From Corynebacterium kutscheri (lineage in GTDB: Bacteria > Actinomycetota > Actinomycetes > Mycobacteriales > Mycobacteriaceae): a DNA stretch of 64,000 bases. Positions 55,334-63,839 of the stretch are shown here, in pieces. The stretch is from NCBI RefSeq assembly GCF_000980835.1, contig NZ_CP011312.1, forward strand, positions 744,001-808,000, read 5' to 3'. The notes beneath the pieces were generated by a model. The model saw only the letters and a program-made list of their open reading frames with translations, ran no database searches and was not told the origin of the DNA. The first letter of the stretch is position 1. Every line of letters begins with the position of its first letter. The translations under genes and the position numbers were made by a program.

Positions 55334-56602
55334 ATGTATCAGTACTGTGATCGTGATATGCAACGTCGTGTATCTGAAGCTGAAAAACGTAGCCAGATTG
55401 TTAAACATGACGATACTCGTAGTCCTTTTGCCAGGGATCGTGCTCGAGTATTACATAGTGCGGCATTGCGTCGACTGGCGGACAAAACTCAAGTTGTTGG
55501 TCCACGCGATGGTGATACACCGCGTACACGGTTGACTCACTCCCTAGAAGTAGCGCAGATTTCACGCGGAATTGGTAGCGCATTAGGGCTTAATTCTGAT
55601 TTATGCGAGATGGCTGGGTTAACACACGATATTGGGCACCCACCCTATGGACATAATGGCGAGACTGCTCTCGCAGAGCTTGGCGAAGGGTTTGGTGGTT
55701 TTGAAGGAAATGCCCAAACATTACGTATTTTGACTCGCCTGGAACCTAAAATTTTTTGTGAACAACAAAGCTATGGGCTCAACCTTACTCGTGCAGCACT
55801 CGATGCTGCCTGTAAATATCCATGTACACGCACGAATTCTGATGGTAGCCGTAATAAAAAATATGGTTGTTATGACGAAGACGCGCATATTTTAGATTGG
55901 ATTCGCATTGGACATAATGATCAGCGTCCCAGCATGGAAGCACAAGTAATGGATTTTTCTGATGATATTGCCTATTCCGTTCATGACGTTGAAGATGGCA
56001 TTATCGCTGGCAGAATCAAATTAGGAGTGTTATGGGATCTTGTCGAACTAGCTGCCATTGCGGAAAAAGGGGCAGTAGCTTATGGCGGTAATCCAGATGC
56101 GCTTATTGAAGCAGCTGCCCAACTTCGTGAGCTTTCCGTTGTTGCCGCAGCAAGTAATTTTGATGGTAGCTTGCGCGGCTATGTAGCACTAAAAGCCATG
56201 ACTAGTGAATTAGTTGGTCGCTATATTGGGGCAATAGTAGAAGCAACCCGTAATAAGTGGGCGGGTGTAGCTATCGGTAGAACAATTGGCGATGTGGTAA
56301 TCCCACCGTCAGTGTTAGCAGAAGTAACCCTACTTAAAACCTTGGCAGTGCTATATGTAATGGATGATCGTGGTCATTTACGACGCCAAGATCGCCAACG
56401 TGAGCGTATTTTTTGGGTTCATGATTATTTACGCGCGGGAGCACCCGGTAGTCTGGATCCAGTATTTAGGTTGTGGTGGGAGCAAGCAAATACCGATGCA
56501 CAGCGCGAGCGAGTCATCATCGACCAAATTGCGTCGATGACCGAGTCTCGTTTAGAACTAGTAGCGCGTAATCTTTCAGGTTTTGCTGGTTTCTTTGATT
56601 AA
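55334..56602 (+). CDS. dgt: dGTP triphosphohydrolase-like protein
   Basis: A 422-residue HD-domain enzyme that hydrolyses deoxynucleoside triphosphates to the nucleoside and triphosphate. The metal motif is THDIGHPPYGHNGE (HD at about 85), with RTRLTHSLEVAQI upstream giving the first histidine and MDFSDDIAYSVHDVEDG the last aspartate. ATG 55334 (MYQYCDRD) is chosen over a TTG at 55316. dnaG, which follows dgt in mycobacteria, is absent here. Confidence 0.93.
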   Translation: MYQYCDRDMQRRVSEAEKRSQIVKHDDTRSPFARDRARVLHSAALRRLADKTQVVGPRDGDTPRTRLTHSLEVAQISRGIGSALGLNSDLCEMAGLTHDIGHPPYGHNGETALAELGEGFGGFEGNAQTLRILTRLEPKIFCEQQSYGLNLTRAALDAACKYPCTRTNSDGSRNKKYGCYDEDAHILDWIRIGHNDQRPSMEAQVMDFSDDIAYSVHDVEDGIIAGRIKLGVLWDLVELAAIAEKGAVAYGGNPDALIEAAAQLRELSVVAAASNFDGSLRGYVALKAMTSELVGRYIGAIVEATRNKWAGVAIGRTIGDVVIPPSVLAEVTLLKTLAVLYVMDDRGHLRRQDRQRERIFWVHDYLRAGAPGSLDPVFRLWWEQANTDAQRERVIIDQIASMTESRLELVARNLSGFAGFFD

Positions 56603-56617
56603 GAACCTCAGTACGAG

Positions 56618-57148
56618 TTAATGTTCGGCATCTGGGATGCTACAAAAACTCTCGAAATGGTCATCGGTGTAATACCAAGTATCCGGATCGGTAGGACTTC
56701 CACCGCCGACTACAATGCGTCGCTCACCGCGGTGGCGTATCCCAGGACTTTCCACGGTGTATTCGCGGTAATAACTGGACTTTTCTTTAGGTAGTAGCCC
56801 TTCATAATTGCCAAAATGTTTGCCGTCGCTTTCTGGGTATTCAAATGGGCCACCAGAAAGAATATCATCAATAACTTCCTCAGCCTCTTTAGGAAGGGTA
56901 TCGACATAGCATTCGTCGATACTAGTGCGTATCGACGTTTGGCGCGCGCTTATTTTAGTTGCGGTATTCTTTGGTATTGGCCTAATTGAACTAGCAGATA
57001 TAACGGTAGTTGTTTTTGCTGGAGAAGCAGTGGTACTCGATGCGGTGGTCTGCGTATCTGAGTTGAAGTCAATACCGAAATATGCTGATACCAAAACTAG
57101 CAGGGCGCCGCCGATCAATGCGGGCAGAGACTTTTTTGTATGACGCAT
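56618..57148 (-). CDS. Secreted guanyl-specific ribonuclease (RNase Sa family)
   Basis: A 176-residue N1/T1-type RNase. A hydrophobic N-terminus (about 8–24) acts as signal peptide or anchor; a Ser/Thr/Lys linker (about 30–75) leads to the catalytic domain (about 78–172). Catalytic residues equivalent to RNase Sa are E129 (REYT), R144 (ERRIV) and H164 (DDHF), with C80 and C169 as the probable disulfide. It cleaves RNA after G outside the cytoplasm. No barstar-like inhibitor gene is in the window. Convergent with dgt. Confidence 0.9.
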   Translation of the reverse strand: MRHTKKSLPALIGGALLVLVSAYFGIDFNSDTQTTASSTTASPAKTTTVISASSIRPIPKNTATKISARQTSIRTSIDECYVDTLPKEAEEVIDDILSGGPFEYPESDGKHFGNYEGLLPKEKSSYYREYTVESPGIRHRGERRIVVGGGSPTDPDTWYYTDDHFESFCSIPDAEH

Positions 57149-57256
57149 GATGGCTTTTATTTTTCCACATTGATTCGCTTCTTTTCGACTCGCCCGTTAG
57201 TTTCCATAGGTGCTGGCAGGTCATTAATGCCCGTCGTTAAGCTATCTAAGGTGTTT

Positions 57257-57286
57257 CTGACGCTCACTTGCGTTGTACGGTAGGAT
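57257..57286 (+). promoter_or_regulatory. Promoter of glmS, leaderless
   Basis: CTGACG (57257–57262) and TAGGAT (57281–57286) are 18 bp apart. The -10 ends seven bases before the glmS ATG and no Shine-Dalgarno is visible. Confidence 0.45.
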
Positions 57287-57293
57287 CTCAGCT

Positions 57294-59165
57294 ATGTGTG
57301 GAATCGTAGGATACGTAGGCAAAGCTGGTGTAAACCGGGATTACGGCGCATTAGACGTTGTGCTCGAAGGCTTGCGTCGTTTGGAATACCGGGGCTATGA
57401 CTCTGCTGGTGTAGCTGTTGTTGCTAATGGAACAGTTGAATCTCGCAAGAAAGCCGGCAAAGTCGTTGCTCTGGAAGAAGAATTAGCGCAGTCACCGCTA
57501 CCAGAATCTGTGTTGGGAATTGGTCATACCCGATGGGCAACCCACGGTGGGCCTAATGATGCCAATGCGCATCCACACGTGGTTGCCGATGGCACCCTAG
57601 CTGTTGTACACAACGGTATTATTGAAAACTTTGTTGCTCTCAAAGAGGAACTATTAGTTCAAGGGCATACCTTTGTCTCTGAGACGGATACCGAAGTAGC
57701 TGTACATCTTTTGGCAGATGCTTTTGCTGGTGAGGCCAATGGGGATCTCACCGAGGCAATGCGGATTGTGTGCAACCGACTTGAAGGTGCATTTACTTTA
57801 TTAGCTATCCAAGCGAGTGTTCCGGATCGAATTGTGGCGGCTCGATTAAATTCGCCATTGGTTATTGGTCTTGGTGAAGAAGAGAACTTCTTAGGATCAG
57901 ATGTATCTGGCCTTATTGATTACACCAAGCGGGCAGTTGAAATGGATAACCACCAGATTGTCACTATTACCGCTGATTCTTATGAAATTATTGGCTTTGA
58001 TGGCACACCAGCGCAAGGTAAAGAATTTACTATTGAGTGGGATGTCGCTTCGGCTAAAAAAGATGGTTATTCCTCGTATATGGATAAAGAAATCCATGAT
58101 CAGCCAGCAGCTATTCGCGATACCCTATTAGGGCGTTTTGATGAAACTGGGCATCTTACTCTAGATGAGATTCGTATCGACGTTTCCCATTTACGCAGTA
58201 TTGATAAGATTATTGTGATTGCGTGTGGTACAGCTGCGTATGCTGGACATGTTGCTCGCTATGCAATTGAGCATTGGTGTCGTATTCCAACCGAGGTCGA
58301 ACTAGCTCATGAATTCCGTTACCGCGATCCGATTGTTGATGAGCGCACCTTGGTAGTGGCCTTGTCTCAATCTGGTGAGACGATGGATACTTTGATGGCA
58401 GTACGTCACGCACGAGAACAAGGCGCAAAAGTTATTGCCATTTGTAATACTCGTGGTTCTTCTATTCCGCGAGAGTCTGACGCCAACCTTTATACCCATG
58501 CTGGCCCAGAAATCGCAGTGGCATCCACAAAGGCATTTTTAGCGCAGATTACTGCTAGCTATTTATTGGGACTTTACCTGGCTCAATTGCGCGGAAATAT
58601 GTTTGCAGATGAAGTTAGTTCCGTTGTCGCAGAGTTGCAAACTATTCCAGATAAGGTGCAAGCCATTTTGGATAATGAAGAGCAAATTAAGCAGCTGGGC
58701 AAAGACATGAAGGATGCTAAGTCGGTGCTCTTCTTAGGTCGACATGTCGGTTTCCCAGTTGCGCTAGAAGGGGCACTAAAATTAAAAGAGATCGCTTATC
58801 TTCATGCCGAGGGTTTTGCTGCTGGTGAGCTAAAGCATGGCCCTATTGCTTTGGTAGAAGAAGGGCAACCAATTTTTATTATTGTTCCTTCGCCACATGG
58901 ACGTGATTCTTTGCATGCCAAGGTGGTTTCTAATATTCAAGAGGTGCGTGCACGTGGGGCAATTACTATTGTGATTGCCGAAGAAGGTGATAAGGCGGTA
59001 GAACAATTCGCCCATCACGTTATTCGGGTTCCGCAAGCACCAAGCTTATTGCAGCCACTTTTAGCTACGGTTCCATTGCAGATTTTTGCTTGTGCAGTAG
59101 CTAGCAATAAGGGATACGACGTAGACCAGCCACGTAACCTAGCAAAATCAGTAACTGTTGAGTAA
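57294..59165 (+). CDS. glmS: Glutamine–fructose-6-phosphate aminotransferase
   Basis: A 623-residue enzyme making glucosamine-6-phosphate for peptidoglycan. The N-terminal Ntn-amidohydrolase begins MCGIVGYVG, so ATG 57294 must be the start: the cysteine becomes residue 1 and the nucleophile. Two SIS domains follow (about 285–420 and 455–600) with SQSGETMDT and the C-terminal AKSVTVE. It seems to have a leaderless mRNA. No glmS ribozyme is visible upstream. Confidence 0.97.
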   Translation: MCGIVGYVGKAGVNRDYGALDVVLEGLRRLEYRGYDSAGVAVVANGTVESRKKAGKVVALEEELAQSPLPESVLGIGHTRWATHGGPNDANAHPHVVADGTLAVVHNGIIENFVALKEELLVQGHTFVSETDTEVAVHLLADAFAGEANGDLTEAMRIVCNRLEGAFTLLAIQASVPDRIVAARLNSPLVIGLGEEENFLGSDVSGLIDYTKRAVEMDNHQIVTITADSYEIIGFDGTPAQGKEFTIEWDVASAKKDGYSSYMDKEIHDQPAAIRDTLLGRFDETGHLTLDEIRIDVSHLRSIDKIIVIACGTAAYAGHVARYAIEHWCRIPTEVELAHEFRYRDPIVDERTLVVALSQSGETMDTLMAVRHAREQGAKVIAICNTRGSSIPRESDANLYTHAGPEIAVASTKAFLAQITASYLLGLYLAQLRGNMFADEVSSVVAELQTIPDKVQAILDNEEQIKQLGKDMKDAKSVLFLGRHVGFPVALEGALKLKEIAYLHAEGFAAGELKHGPIALVEEGQPIFIIVPSPHGRDSLHAKVVSNIQEVRARGAITIVIAEEGDKAVEQFAHHVIRVPQAPSLLQPLLATVPLQIFACAVASNKGYDVDQPRNLAKSVTVE

Positions 59166-59186
59166 TTTCGTCAAGTAAATCACGTA

Positions 59187-59219
59187 AAGAAACCGCTTCC
59201 GAGAGGGGCGGTTTTCTTT
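59187..59219 (+). terminator. Terminator after glmS
   Basis: AAACCGC (59190–59196) pairs with GCGGTTT (59208–59214), 7 bp, with TTCTTT following. Confidence 0.7.
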
Positions 59220-59258
59220 ATGCTTGAGAGAGAAAAACTGATCCAGAAAGGACTTTTT

Positions 59259-60197
59259 ATGGCAACAAAGATTATCCTTGATTGCGATCCTGGTCATGAT
59301 GATGCAGTAGCTATTTTGCTGGCATTAGGAAATCCAACTATTGAATTATTAGGCATTACTACAATCGGGGGGAATCAAACCCTGGAAAAAGTAACGCACA
59401 ATGCACAGGTAGTATGCACTATCGCCGGTCATGCTCCAAAAATTTATGCTGGTTGTACTCGTCCACTGATTCGTGAGGTTGAGGTAGCTGAAGTTATTCA
59501 TGGTGATTCTGGAATGGAGATCCATGGCTTTACTTTGCCAGAACCTACTGTAGGGGTAGAAGATACCCATGCAGTGGACTATATTATTGACACCATCATG
59601 TCTTCGGAGCCGCAAACTATTACGTTGGTTCCTACTGGTCCATTAACTAATATCGCAATGGCTGTGCGCAAAGAACCACGCATTGTTGAACGAGTCAAGG
59701 AAGTTGTGCTGATGGGTGGTGGTTACCATACAGGTAACTGGTCGCCAGTAGCAGAATTTAATATCAAAGTTGATCCGGAAGCTGCTCATATCGTATTCAA
59801 TGAGCCTTGGCCGCTAACGATGGTTGGTCTTGACCTTACCCACCAGGCATTAGCTACTAAAGATGTTGAGGCGGAAATTGCCGCTTTGGGAAGCAATATT
59901 GGTGATTTTGTAGTTGGTCTTTTTGGCGCCTTCCGTCAGGCGTATAAAGATGCTCAAGGTTTTATTGATCCACCAGTACATGATCCATGTACTATTGCCT
60001 ATCTTATTGATCCAAGTATTGTCAGCACCCAGAAAGTTCCTCTCGATGTGGAGCTTCATGGCGAATTGACGGTAGGAATGACGGTGGCAGATTTCCGAGC
60101 ACCAGCAGGTGAAGATTGCCACACCCAAGTAGCAGTGCATCTTGATCGAGAGAAGTTCTGGCGCTTGGTCATTGATGCGATTAAAGCATTAACCTAA
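59259..60197 (+). CDS. Purine/pyrimidine nucleoside hydrolase
   Basis: A 312-residue IUNH-family enzyme that splits nucleosides into base and ribose for salvage. The calcium-binding motif DCDPGHDDA lies at about 7–15; the LVPTGPLTNIAMA and VLMGGGY blocks and a late VHDPCTIAYL follow, placing the conserved His and Asp. ATG 59259 has AGAAAGGA upstream; a longer frame from 59220 is less likely. It stands alone between terminators. Substrate preference (uridine, inosine) is not clear. Confidence 0.93.
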   Translation: MATKIILDCDPGHDDAVAILLALGNPTIELLGITTIGGNQTLEKVTHNAQVVCTIAGHAPKIYAGCTRPLIREVEVAEVIHGDSGMEIHGFTLPEPTVGVEDTHAVDYIIDTIMSSEPQTITLVPTGPLTNIAMAVRKEPRIVERVKEVVLMGGGYHTGNWSPVAEFNIKVDPEAAHIVFNEPWPLTMVGLDLTHQALATKDVEAEIAALGSNIGDFVVGLFGAFRQAYKDAQGFIDPPVHDPCTIAYLIDPSIVSTQKVPLDVELHGELTVGMTVADFRAPAGEDCHTQVAVHLDREKFWRLVIDAIKALT

Positions 60198-60221
60198 TCG
60201 ATTTGGTTAAGCATAGATACT

Positions 60222-60265
60222 AAAAGGAAGTGGCCTTCTTCGTTTGAAGGCCACTTCCTTTTTTA
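60222..60265. terminator. Bidirectional terminator
   Basis: A perfect 17-bp stem (60222–60238 with 60246–60262) with a 7-nt loop, A-rich on the left and TTTT on the right. It serves the nucleoside hydrolase gene and aceE. Confidence 0.93.
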
Positions 60266-60286
60266 GAGTTAAGGCTTAAGAGAAGC

Positions 60287-63022
60287 TTATGCCTTGGTTG
60301 GATCGGTGAGGTTGTACTTAACAGCCGCGTCAGCTGCTACCTGACGGTCGATCTTACCCTCGCGTGCTAGTGCACTTAGTGCAGCAACAGTGACGGACTC
60401 AGCATCGATATTAAAGAAACGGCGTGCTGCTGGACGAGTATCGGAGAAACCGAAGCCGTCGGCACCTAGAGCGGTGTAATCGCCAGGGACAAAGCGACGG
60501 ATTTGTTCTTGTAAATCAGTAGCAAAGTCGGAAACGGCGATGTATGGGCCAGCAGCCTTCTTGAGCTGAGTGGTAGCAAATGCTTCCTCAATCTCTTGAC
60601 CTGGGTTGCGTAATTGCTTTTTCAGTTTTGCTTGACCTTCACGGGCAAGCTCAACCCAGCTGGTTACCGAGAAGATATTGGCATCAATATCGTATTCGGC
60701 AAGCAATTCTTTAGCCCGCAGTGCCTGCTGCATGCCGATACCGGAGGCAAGCAAGGAAACCTGATGAGTCTTGCCAGCAGAAGCTGGCTCGTAAAGGTAA
60801 ATACCCTTATGCAGACCCTCAACATCCAAGTTCTCTGGCTCAGCTGGTTGGCTCACTGGTTCGTTGTAGATGGTGATGTAGTACATGACGTTTTCACCAC
60901 GACCAGGACCATACATACGATCAATGCCCTCATGAAGCAAATGCGCAACTTCATAGGCGAAAGCTGGGTCGTAGGAAACAACAGCGGGGTTAGTTGATGC
61001 CAGAATTTGCGAGTGACCATCCATGTGCTGGAGGCCTTCACCAGTTAGTGTGGTGCGACCTGCAGTAGCACCGAGGATAAAGCCACGAGTCATCTGGTCA
61101 CCAGCAGCCCAGAAGCTATCACCGGTGCGCTGGAATCCGAACATCGAATAGAAGATATACAACGGGATCATGACTTCGCCGTGGGTAGCATACGAGGTAC
61201 CCGCAGCAATGAAGGCAGCAGTCGAACCAGCTTCGTTAATGCCTTCATGCAGGATCTGACCTTGAGGCGACTCGCGGTAGCTCAACATGAGATCATGGTC
61301 AACCGGCACATAGTTCTGTCCGTGCGGATTGTAAATCTTCATGGTCGGGAACCAAGAATCCATACCGAAGGTACGAGCCTCATCCGGAATGATAGGAACG
61401 ACACGACGGCCAAGTTCCTTATCACGCATGAGCTCCTTGAAACCACGGACAACAGCCATAGTAGTAGCTACTTGCTGCTTACCAGATCCCTTACGCAAGC
61501 TCTTGAGTTTATCGAGTCCTGGTACCTGGATTGGGGTGTAGTTTTCCCGACGTTCAGGTAGGAAACCACCGAGTTCTTTACGACGCTCCAGCAGGTACTG
61601 AATTTCTGGTGAATCATTACCTGGATGGTAGTAAGGAGGCTGATATGGATCCTTCTCCAATTCCTCATCGGTAATTGGAATACCCTGCTTATCACGGAAC
61701 TGCTTGAGATCCTCAAGGGTTAGTTTCTTCATTTGGTGGGTTGCATTTCGGCCCTCGAAATTTTGGCCGAGACCATAACCCTTAATGGTGTGAGCGAGGA
61801 TAACCGTTGGGCGATCCTTGGTTTCTACCGCACGCTTATATGCGGCATAGATCTTGCGGTAGTCGTGTCCGCCACGAGGTAGCTTCCAGATTTCCTCATC
61901 GGTCCAGTCTTCGACGAGCTTTGCGGTACGTGGATCACGGTTGAAGAAGAACTCGCGTACGTGTGCACCGTCATTAGCTTTGAAGGTTTGGAAATCGCCA
62001 TCAGCGGTGGTATTCATCAGATCAACGAGTGCGCCTTCTTTATCAGCTTCAAAGAGCTGATCCCACTCACGACCCCAAACGACCTTAATAACCGACCAAC
62101 CAGCGCCACGGAAGAAGGATTCAAGTTCCTGAATGATCTTGGTGTTACCGCGCACTGGGCCATCCAGACGCTGCAAGTTACAGTTGATAACGAAGGTGAG
62201 GTTATCCAGATTATTCAAAGCAGCCATTTGGATAAGGCCACGAGACTCAGGCTCATCCATTTCGCCATCGCCAAGGAACGCCCATACGTGCTGTTCAGAA
62301 GTGTCTTTAATGCCACGATTATGCAAGTAACGGTTAAAGCGCGCCTGATAAATAGCATCCATAGGTCCTAAGCCCATAGATACGGTGGGGAATTCCCAGA
62401 AATCTTTCATCCCATGTGGGTGTGGGTAGCTAGGCAAACCACCTTGCTCGCGTGAGACTTCCTGGCGGAAGCCGTCAAGGTCATCTTCGGTCAGACGACC
62501 CTCCATGAATGCGCGAGCATAAATACCTGGGGAAGCATGGCCCTGGAAGAAGATTTGGTCACCTCCGCCAGGGTGATTCTTACCACGGAAGAAGTGGTTA
62601 AAGCCCACCTCATAGAGTGGAGCAGCACCAGCATAAGTGGAAATGTGTCCACCTACACCAATACCGGGACGCTGCGCACGGTGCACCATGATCGCTGCGT
62701 TCCAACGCATCCAACGGCGGTAGCGTTTTTCGATTTCCTCATCACCTGGAAACTCTGGCTCCATGGTAGTAGGAATCGTGTTGACATAGTCGGTTGAGGT
62801 CATTGGGGGCAAGGGGATACGACGTGCCGACGCACGCTCTAGCAGGCGCAGCATGATAAAACGTGCGCGCTCGGGGCTGGACTCCTCTAGCATGCCATCC
62901 AAAGACTCCATCCACTCGCGAGTCTCCTCTGGATCAGCGTCATTAAGATAAGATGCAACGCCATCACGGATTAGCGCGAAATTGGTGTCTTCGGTTTGCT
63001 TCCCGAAATTCGGGTCAGCCAT
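60287..63022 (-). CDS. aceE: Pyruvate dehydrogenase E1 component
   Basis: A 911-residue homodimeric E1 of the pyruvate dehydrogenase complex, which decarboxylates pyruvate with thiamine diphosphate and passes acetyl groups to E2. The TPP motif is GDGEMDEPE followed by [24 protein letters not shown] (pieces) and the later [18 protein letters not shown] are typical. GGAGG lies six bases before the ATG. In corynebacteria it works with separate E2/OdhA complexes; none of those genes are in the window. Confidence 0.97.
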   Translation of the reverse strand: MADPNFGKQTEDTNFALIRDGVASYLNDADPEETREWMESLDGMLEESSPERARFIMLRLLERASARRIPLPPMTSTDYVNTIPTTMEPEFPGDEEIEKRYRRWMRWNAAIMVHRAQRPGIGVGGHISTYAGAAPLYEVGFNHFFRGKNHPGGGDQIFFQGHASPGIYARAFMEGRLTEDDLDGFRQEVSREQGGLPSYPHPHGMKDFWEFPTVSMGLGPMDAIYQARFNRYLHNRGIKDTSEQHVWAFLGDGEMDEPESRGLIQMAALNNLDNLTFVINCNLQRLDGPVRGNTKIIQELESFFRGAGWSVIKVVWGREWDQLFEADKEGALVDLMNTTADGDFQTFKANDGAHVREFFFNRDPRTAKLVEDWTDEEIWKLPRGGHDYRKIYAAYKRAVETKDRPTVILAHTIKGYGLGQNFEGRNATHQMKKLTLEDLKQFRDKQGIPITDEELEKDPYQPPYYHPGNDSPEIQYLLERRKELGGFLPERRENYTPIQVPGLDKLKSLRKGSGKQQVATTMAVVRGFKELMRDKELGRRVVPIIPDEARTFGMDSWFPTMKIYNPHGQNYVPVDHDLMLSYRESPQGQILHEGINEAGSTAAFIAAGTSYATHGEVMIPLYIFYSMFGFQRTGDSFWAAGDQMTRGFILGATAGRTTLTGEGLQHMDGHSQILASTNPAVVSYDPAFAYEVAHLLHEGIDRMYGPGRGENVMYYITIYNEPVSQPAEPENLDVEGLHKGIYLYEPASAGKTHQVSLLASGIGMQQALRAKELLAEYDIDANIFSVTSWVELAREGQAKLKKQLRNPGQEIEEAFATTQLKKAAGPYIAVSDFATDLQEQIRRFVPGDYTALGADGFGFSDTRPAARRFFNIDAESVTVAALSALAREGKIDRQVAADAAVKYNLTDPTKA

Positions 63023-63027
63023 TGAAT

Positions 63028-63090
63028 ACCTCCACGTGTGTTTCTGGGGTTGATGCGCAGTTTCTTAACCTGCATAAAACCTATGGAGGT
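63028..63090 (-). promoter_or_regulatory. Anti-Shine-Dalgarno repeat in the aceE leader
   Basis: The aceE ribosome-binding sequence TGGAGGT (63034–63028, minus strand) is complementary to ACCTCCA (63090–63084) about 50 nt upstream. Pairing would hide the start site of translation if the mRNA begins above it. Confidence 0.35.
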
Positions 63091-63160
63091 GAAGAAAACT
63101 ACATTTCACTACAACATCGTACTTTGTTCCAGCCAAAAGGTGTGCCTCGGGTGTGAATGA

Positions 63161-63175
63161 GACGAAAATTTCGTC
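63161..63175. promoter_or_regulatory. Inverted repeat between aceE and the DUF3052 gene
   Basis: GACGAAA and TTTCGTC are perfect 7-bp arms around one base, in the divergent promoter region. No known operator consensus is matched. Confidence 0.4.
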
Positions 63176-63231
63176 GAAAAATGCCCCGAAAACGGGCTAA
63201 ATAAGCGCAAAGGCTGTATTGTTTCAAGTCG

Positions 63232-63648
63232 ATGAACGCTACACATTCTTTCTCGGTGCCAGATCTCGCTCGTATTTTGGGTTTGAGTGAAGGCGATACA
63301 GTTCAAGAGATCGGCTGGGATGAAGATTGCGACTCCAGCCTGTCAGAAGCAGTTGAAGACATTATCGACGCTGAGCTTTTCGACGAAGATTCAACTGAAA
63401 TTTGCACCGCTGTGCTGCTGTGGTGGCGCGATGGTGATGGCGATTTGGTAGACATGCTTGTTGATGTGTCTCGCAACCTTGATGATGGTGGTCGCATTTG
63501 GGTACTACACCCCGGTGCTGGCAAGCCTGGTGCGTTAGAGTCGGGTCTTGTTTCTGAGTCAGCACAGATTGTTGGCATGGTACAAACCAAGGCTGCGCTT
63601 TTAGGTCAATGGCAAGGTTCATGTTTAGTCTCTCGCGGAGCCAAATAA
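63232..63648 (+). CDS. DUF3052 family protein
   Basis: A 138-residue soluble acidic protein of the DUF3052 family. The gene is beside aceE in mycobacteria too (Rv2239c near Rv2241), which supports the call. The domain has the LGLSEGDTVQEIGWDEDCD start and a Gly-rich VLHPGAGKPGAL turn. Its role is unknown. The ATG has no strong Shine-Dalgarno and a TATTGT box lies close before it, so the mRNA may be leaderless. Confidence 0.85.
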   Translation: MNATHSFSVPDLARILGLSEGDTVQEIGWDEDCDSSLSEAVEDIIDAELFDEDSTEICTAVLLWWRDGDGDLVDMLVDVSRNLDDGGRIWVLHPGAGKPGALESGLVSESAQIVGMVQTKAALLGQWQGSCLVSRGAK

Positions 63649-63657
63649 CCTGCGGTT

Positions 63658-63686
63658 TTGTTAAATTAAGTTTTAGTCTGTATATT
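63658..63686 (+). promoter_or_regulatory. Promoter of tRNA-Val
   Basis: TTGTTA (63658–63663), 17-bp spacer, TATATT (63681–63686). The expected start lies about 22 bp before the tRNA. Confidence 0.7.
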
Positions 63687-63714
63687 CTTCTTCGTTGCTG
63701 CAAGCGGTAACACT

Positions 63715-63787
63715 GCGCCTTTAGCTCAGCTGGGAGAGCAGCTGGTTTACACCCAGCAGGTCGGCGGTTCGAGCCCGTCAGGGCGCA
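63715..63787 (+). tRNA. tRNA-Val (anticodon UAC)
   Basis: A complete cloverleaf: acceptor stem GCGCCTT/AGGGCGC (one G·U pair), D arm AGCTC…GAGC, anticodon stem GCTGG/CCAGC around TTTACAC with anticodon TAC (63748–63750), and T arm CGGGC-type pairing GGCGG…TTCGAGCC. Discriminator base A; the 3' CCA is not encoded. No attachment-site duplication was seen. Confidence 0.97.
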
Positions 63788-63795
63788 CAGAAAGG

Positions 63796-63839
63796 TCAGC
63801 GGCCATGCCACATTCAATTATGATAGGCATGGCCGCTGA
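63796..63839 (+). promoter_or_regulatory. 14-bp hairpin over the cobD start codon
   Basis: 63796–63809 pairs perfectly with 63826–63839 (14 bp) around a 16-nt loop. The ATG at 63805 lies in the left arm and the ATG at 63829 in the right arm; the ATG at 63820 is in the loop. It could also end the tRNA transcript, although no T-run follows immediately. Confidence 0.55.

Noticed and set aside
57149..57293. glmS ribozyme or riboswitch upstream of glmS
   Set aside because: The probable promoter lies seven bases before the ATG, leaving no room for a leader RNA.
62537..62797. Plus-strand ORFs inside aceE
   Set aside because: aceE is certain on the minus strand; these are shadows.
63715..63787. Integration site at tRNA-Val
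   Set aside because: No duplicated tRNA 3' end, integrase or foreign-looking genes in the visible flank.
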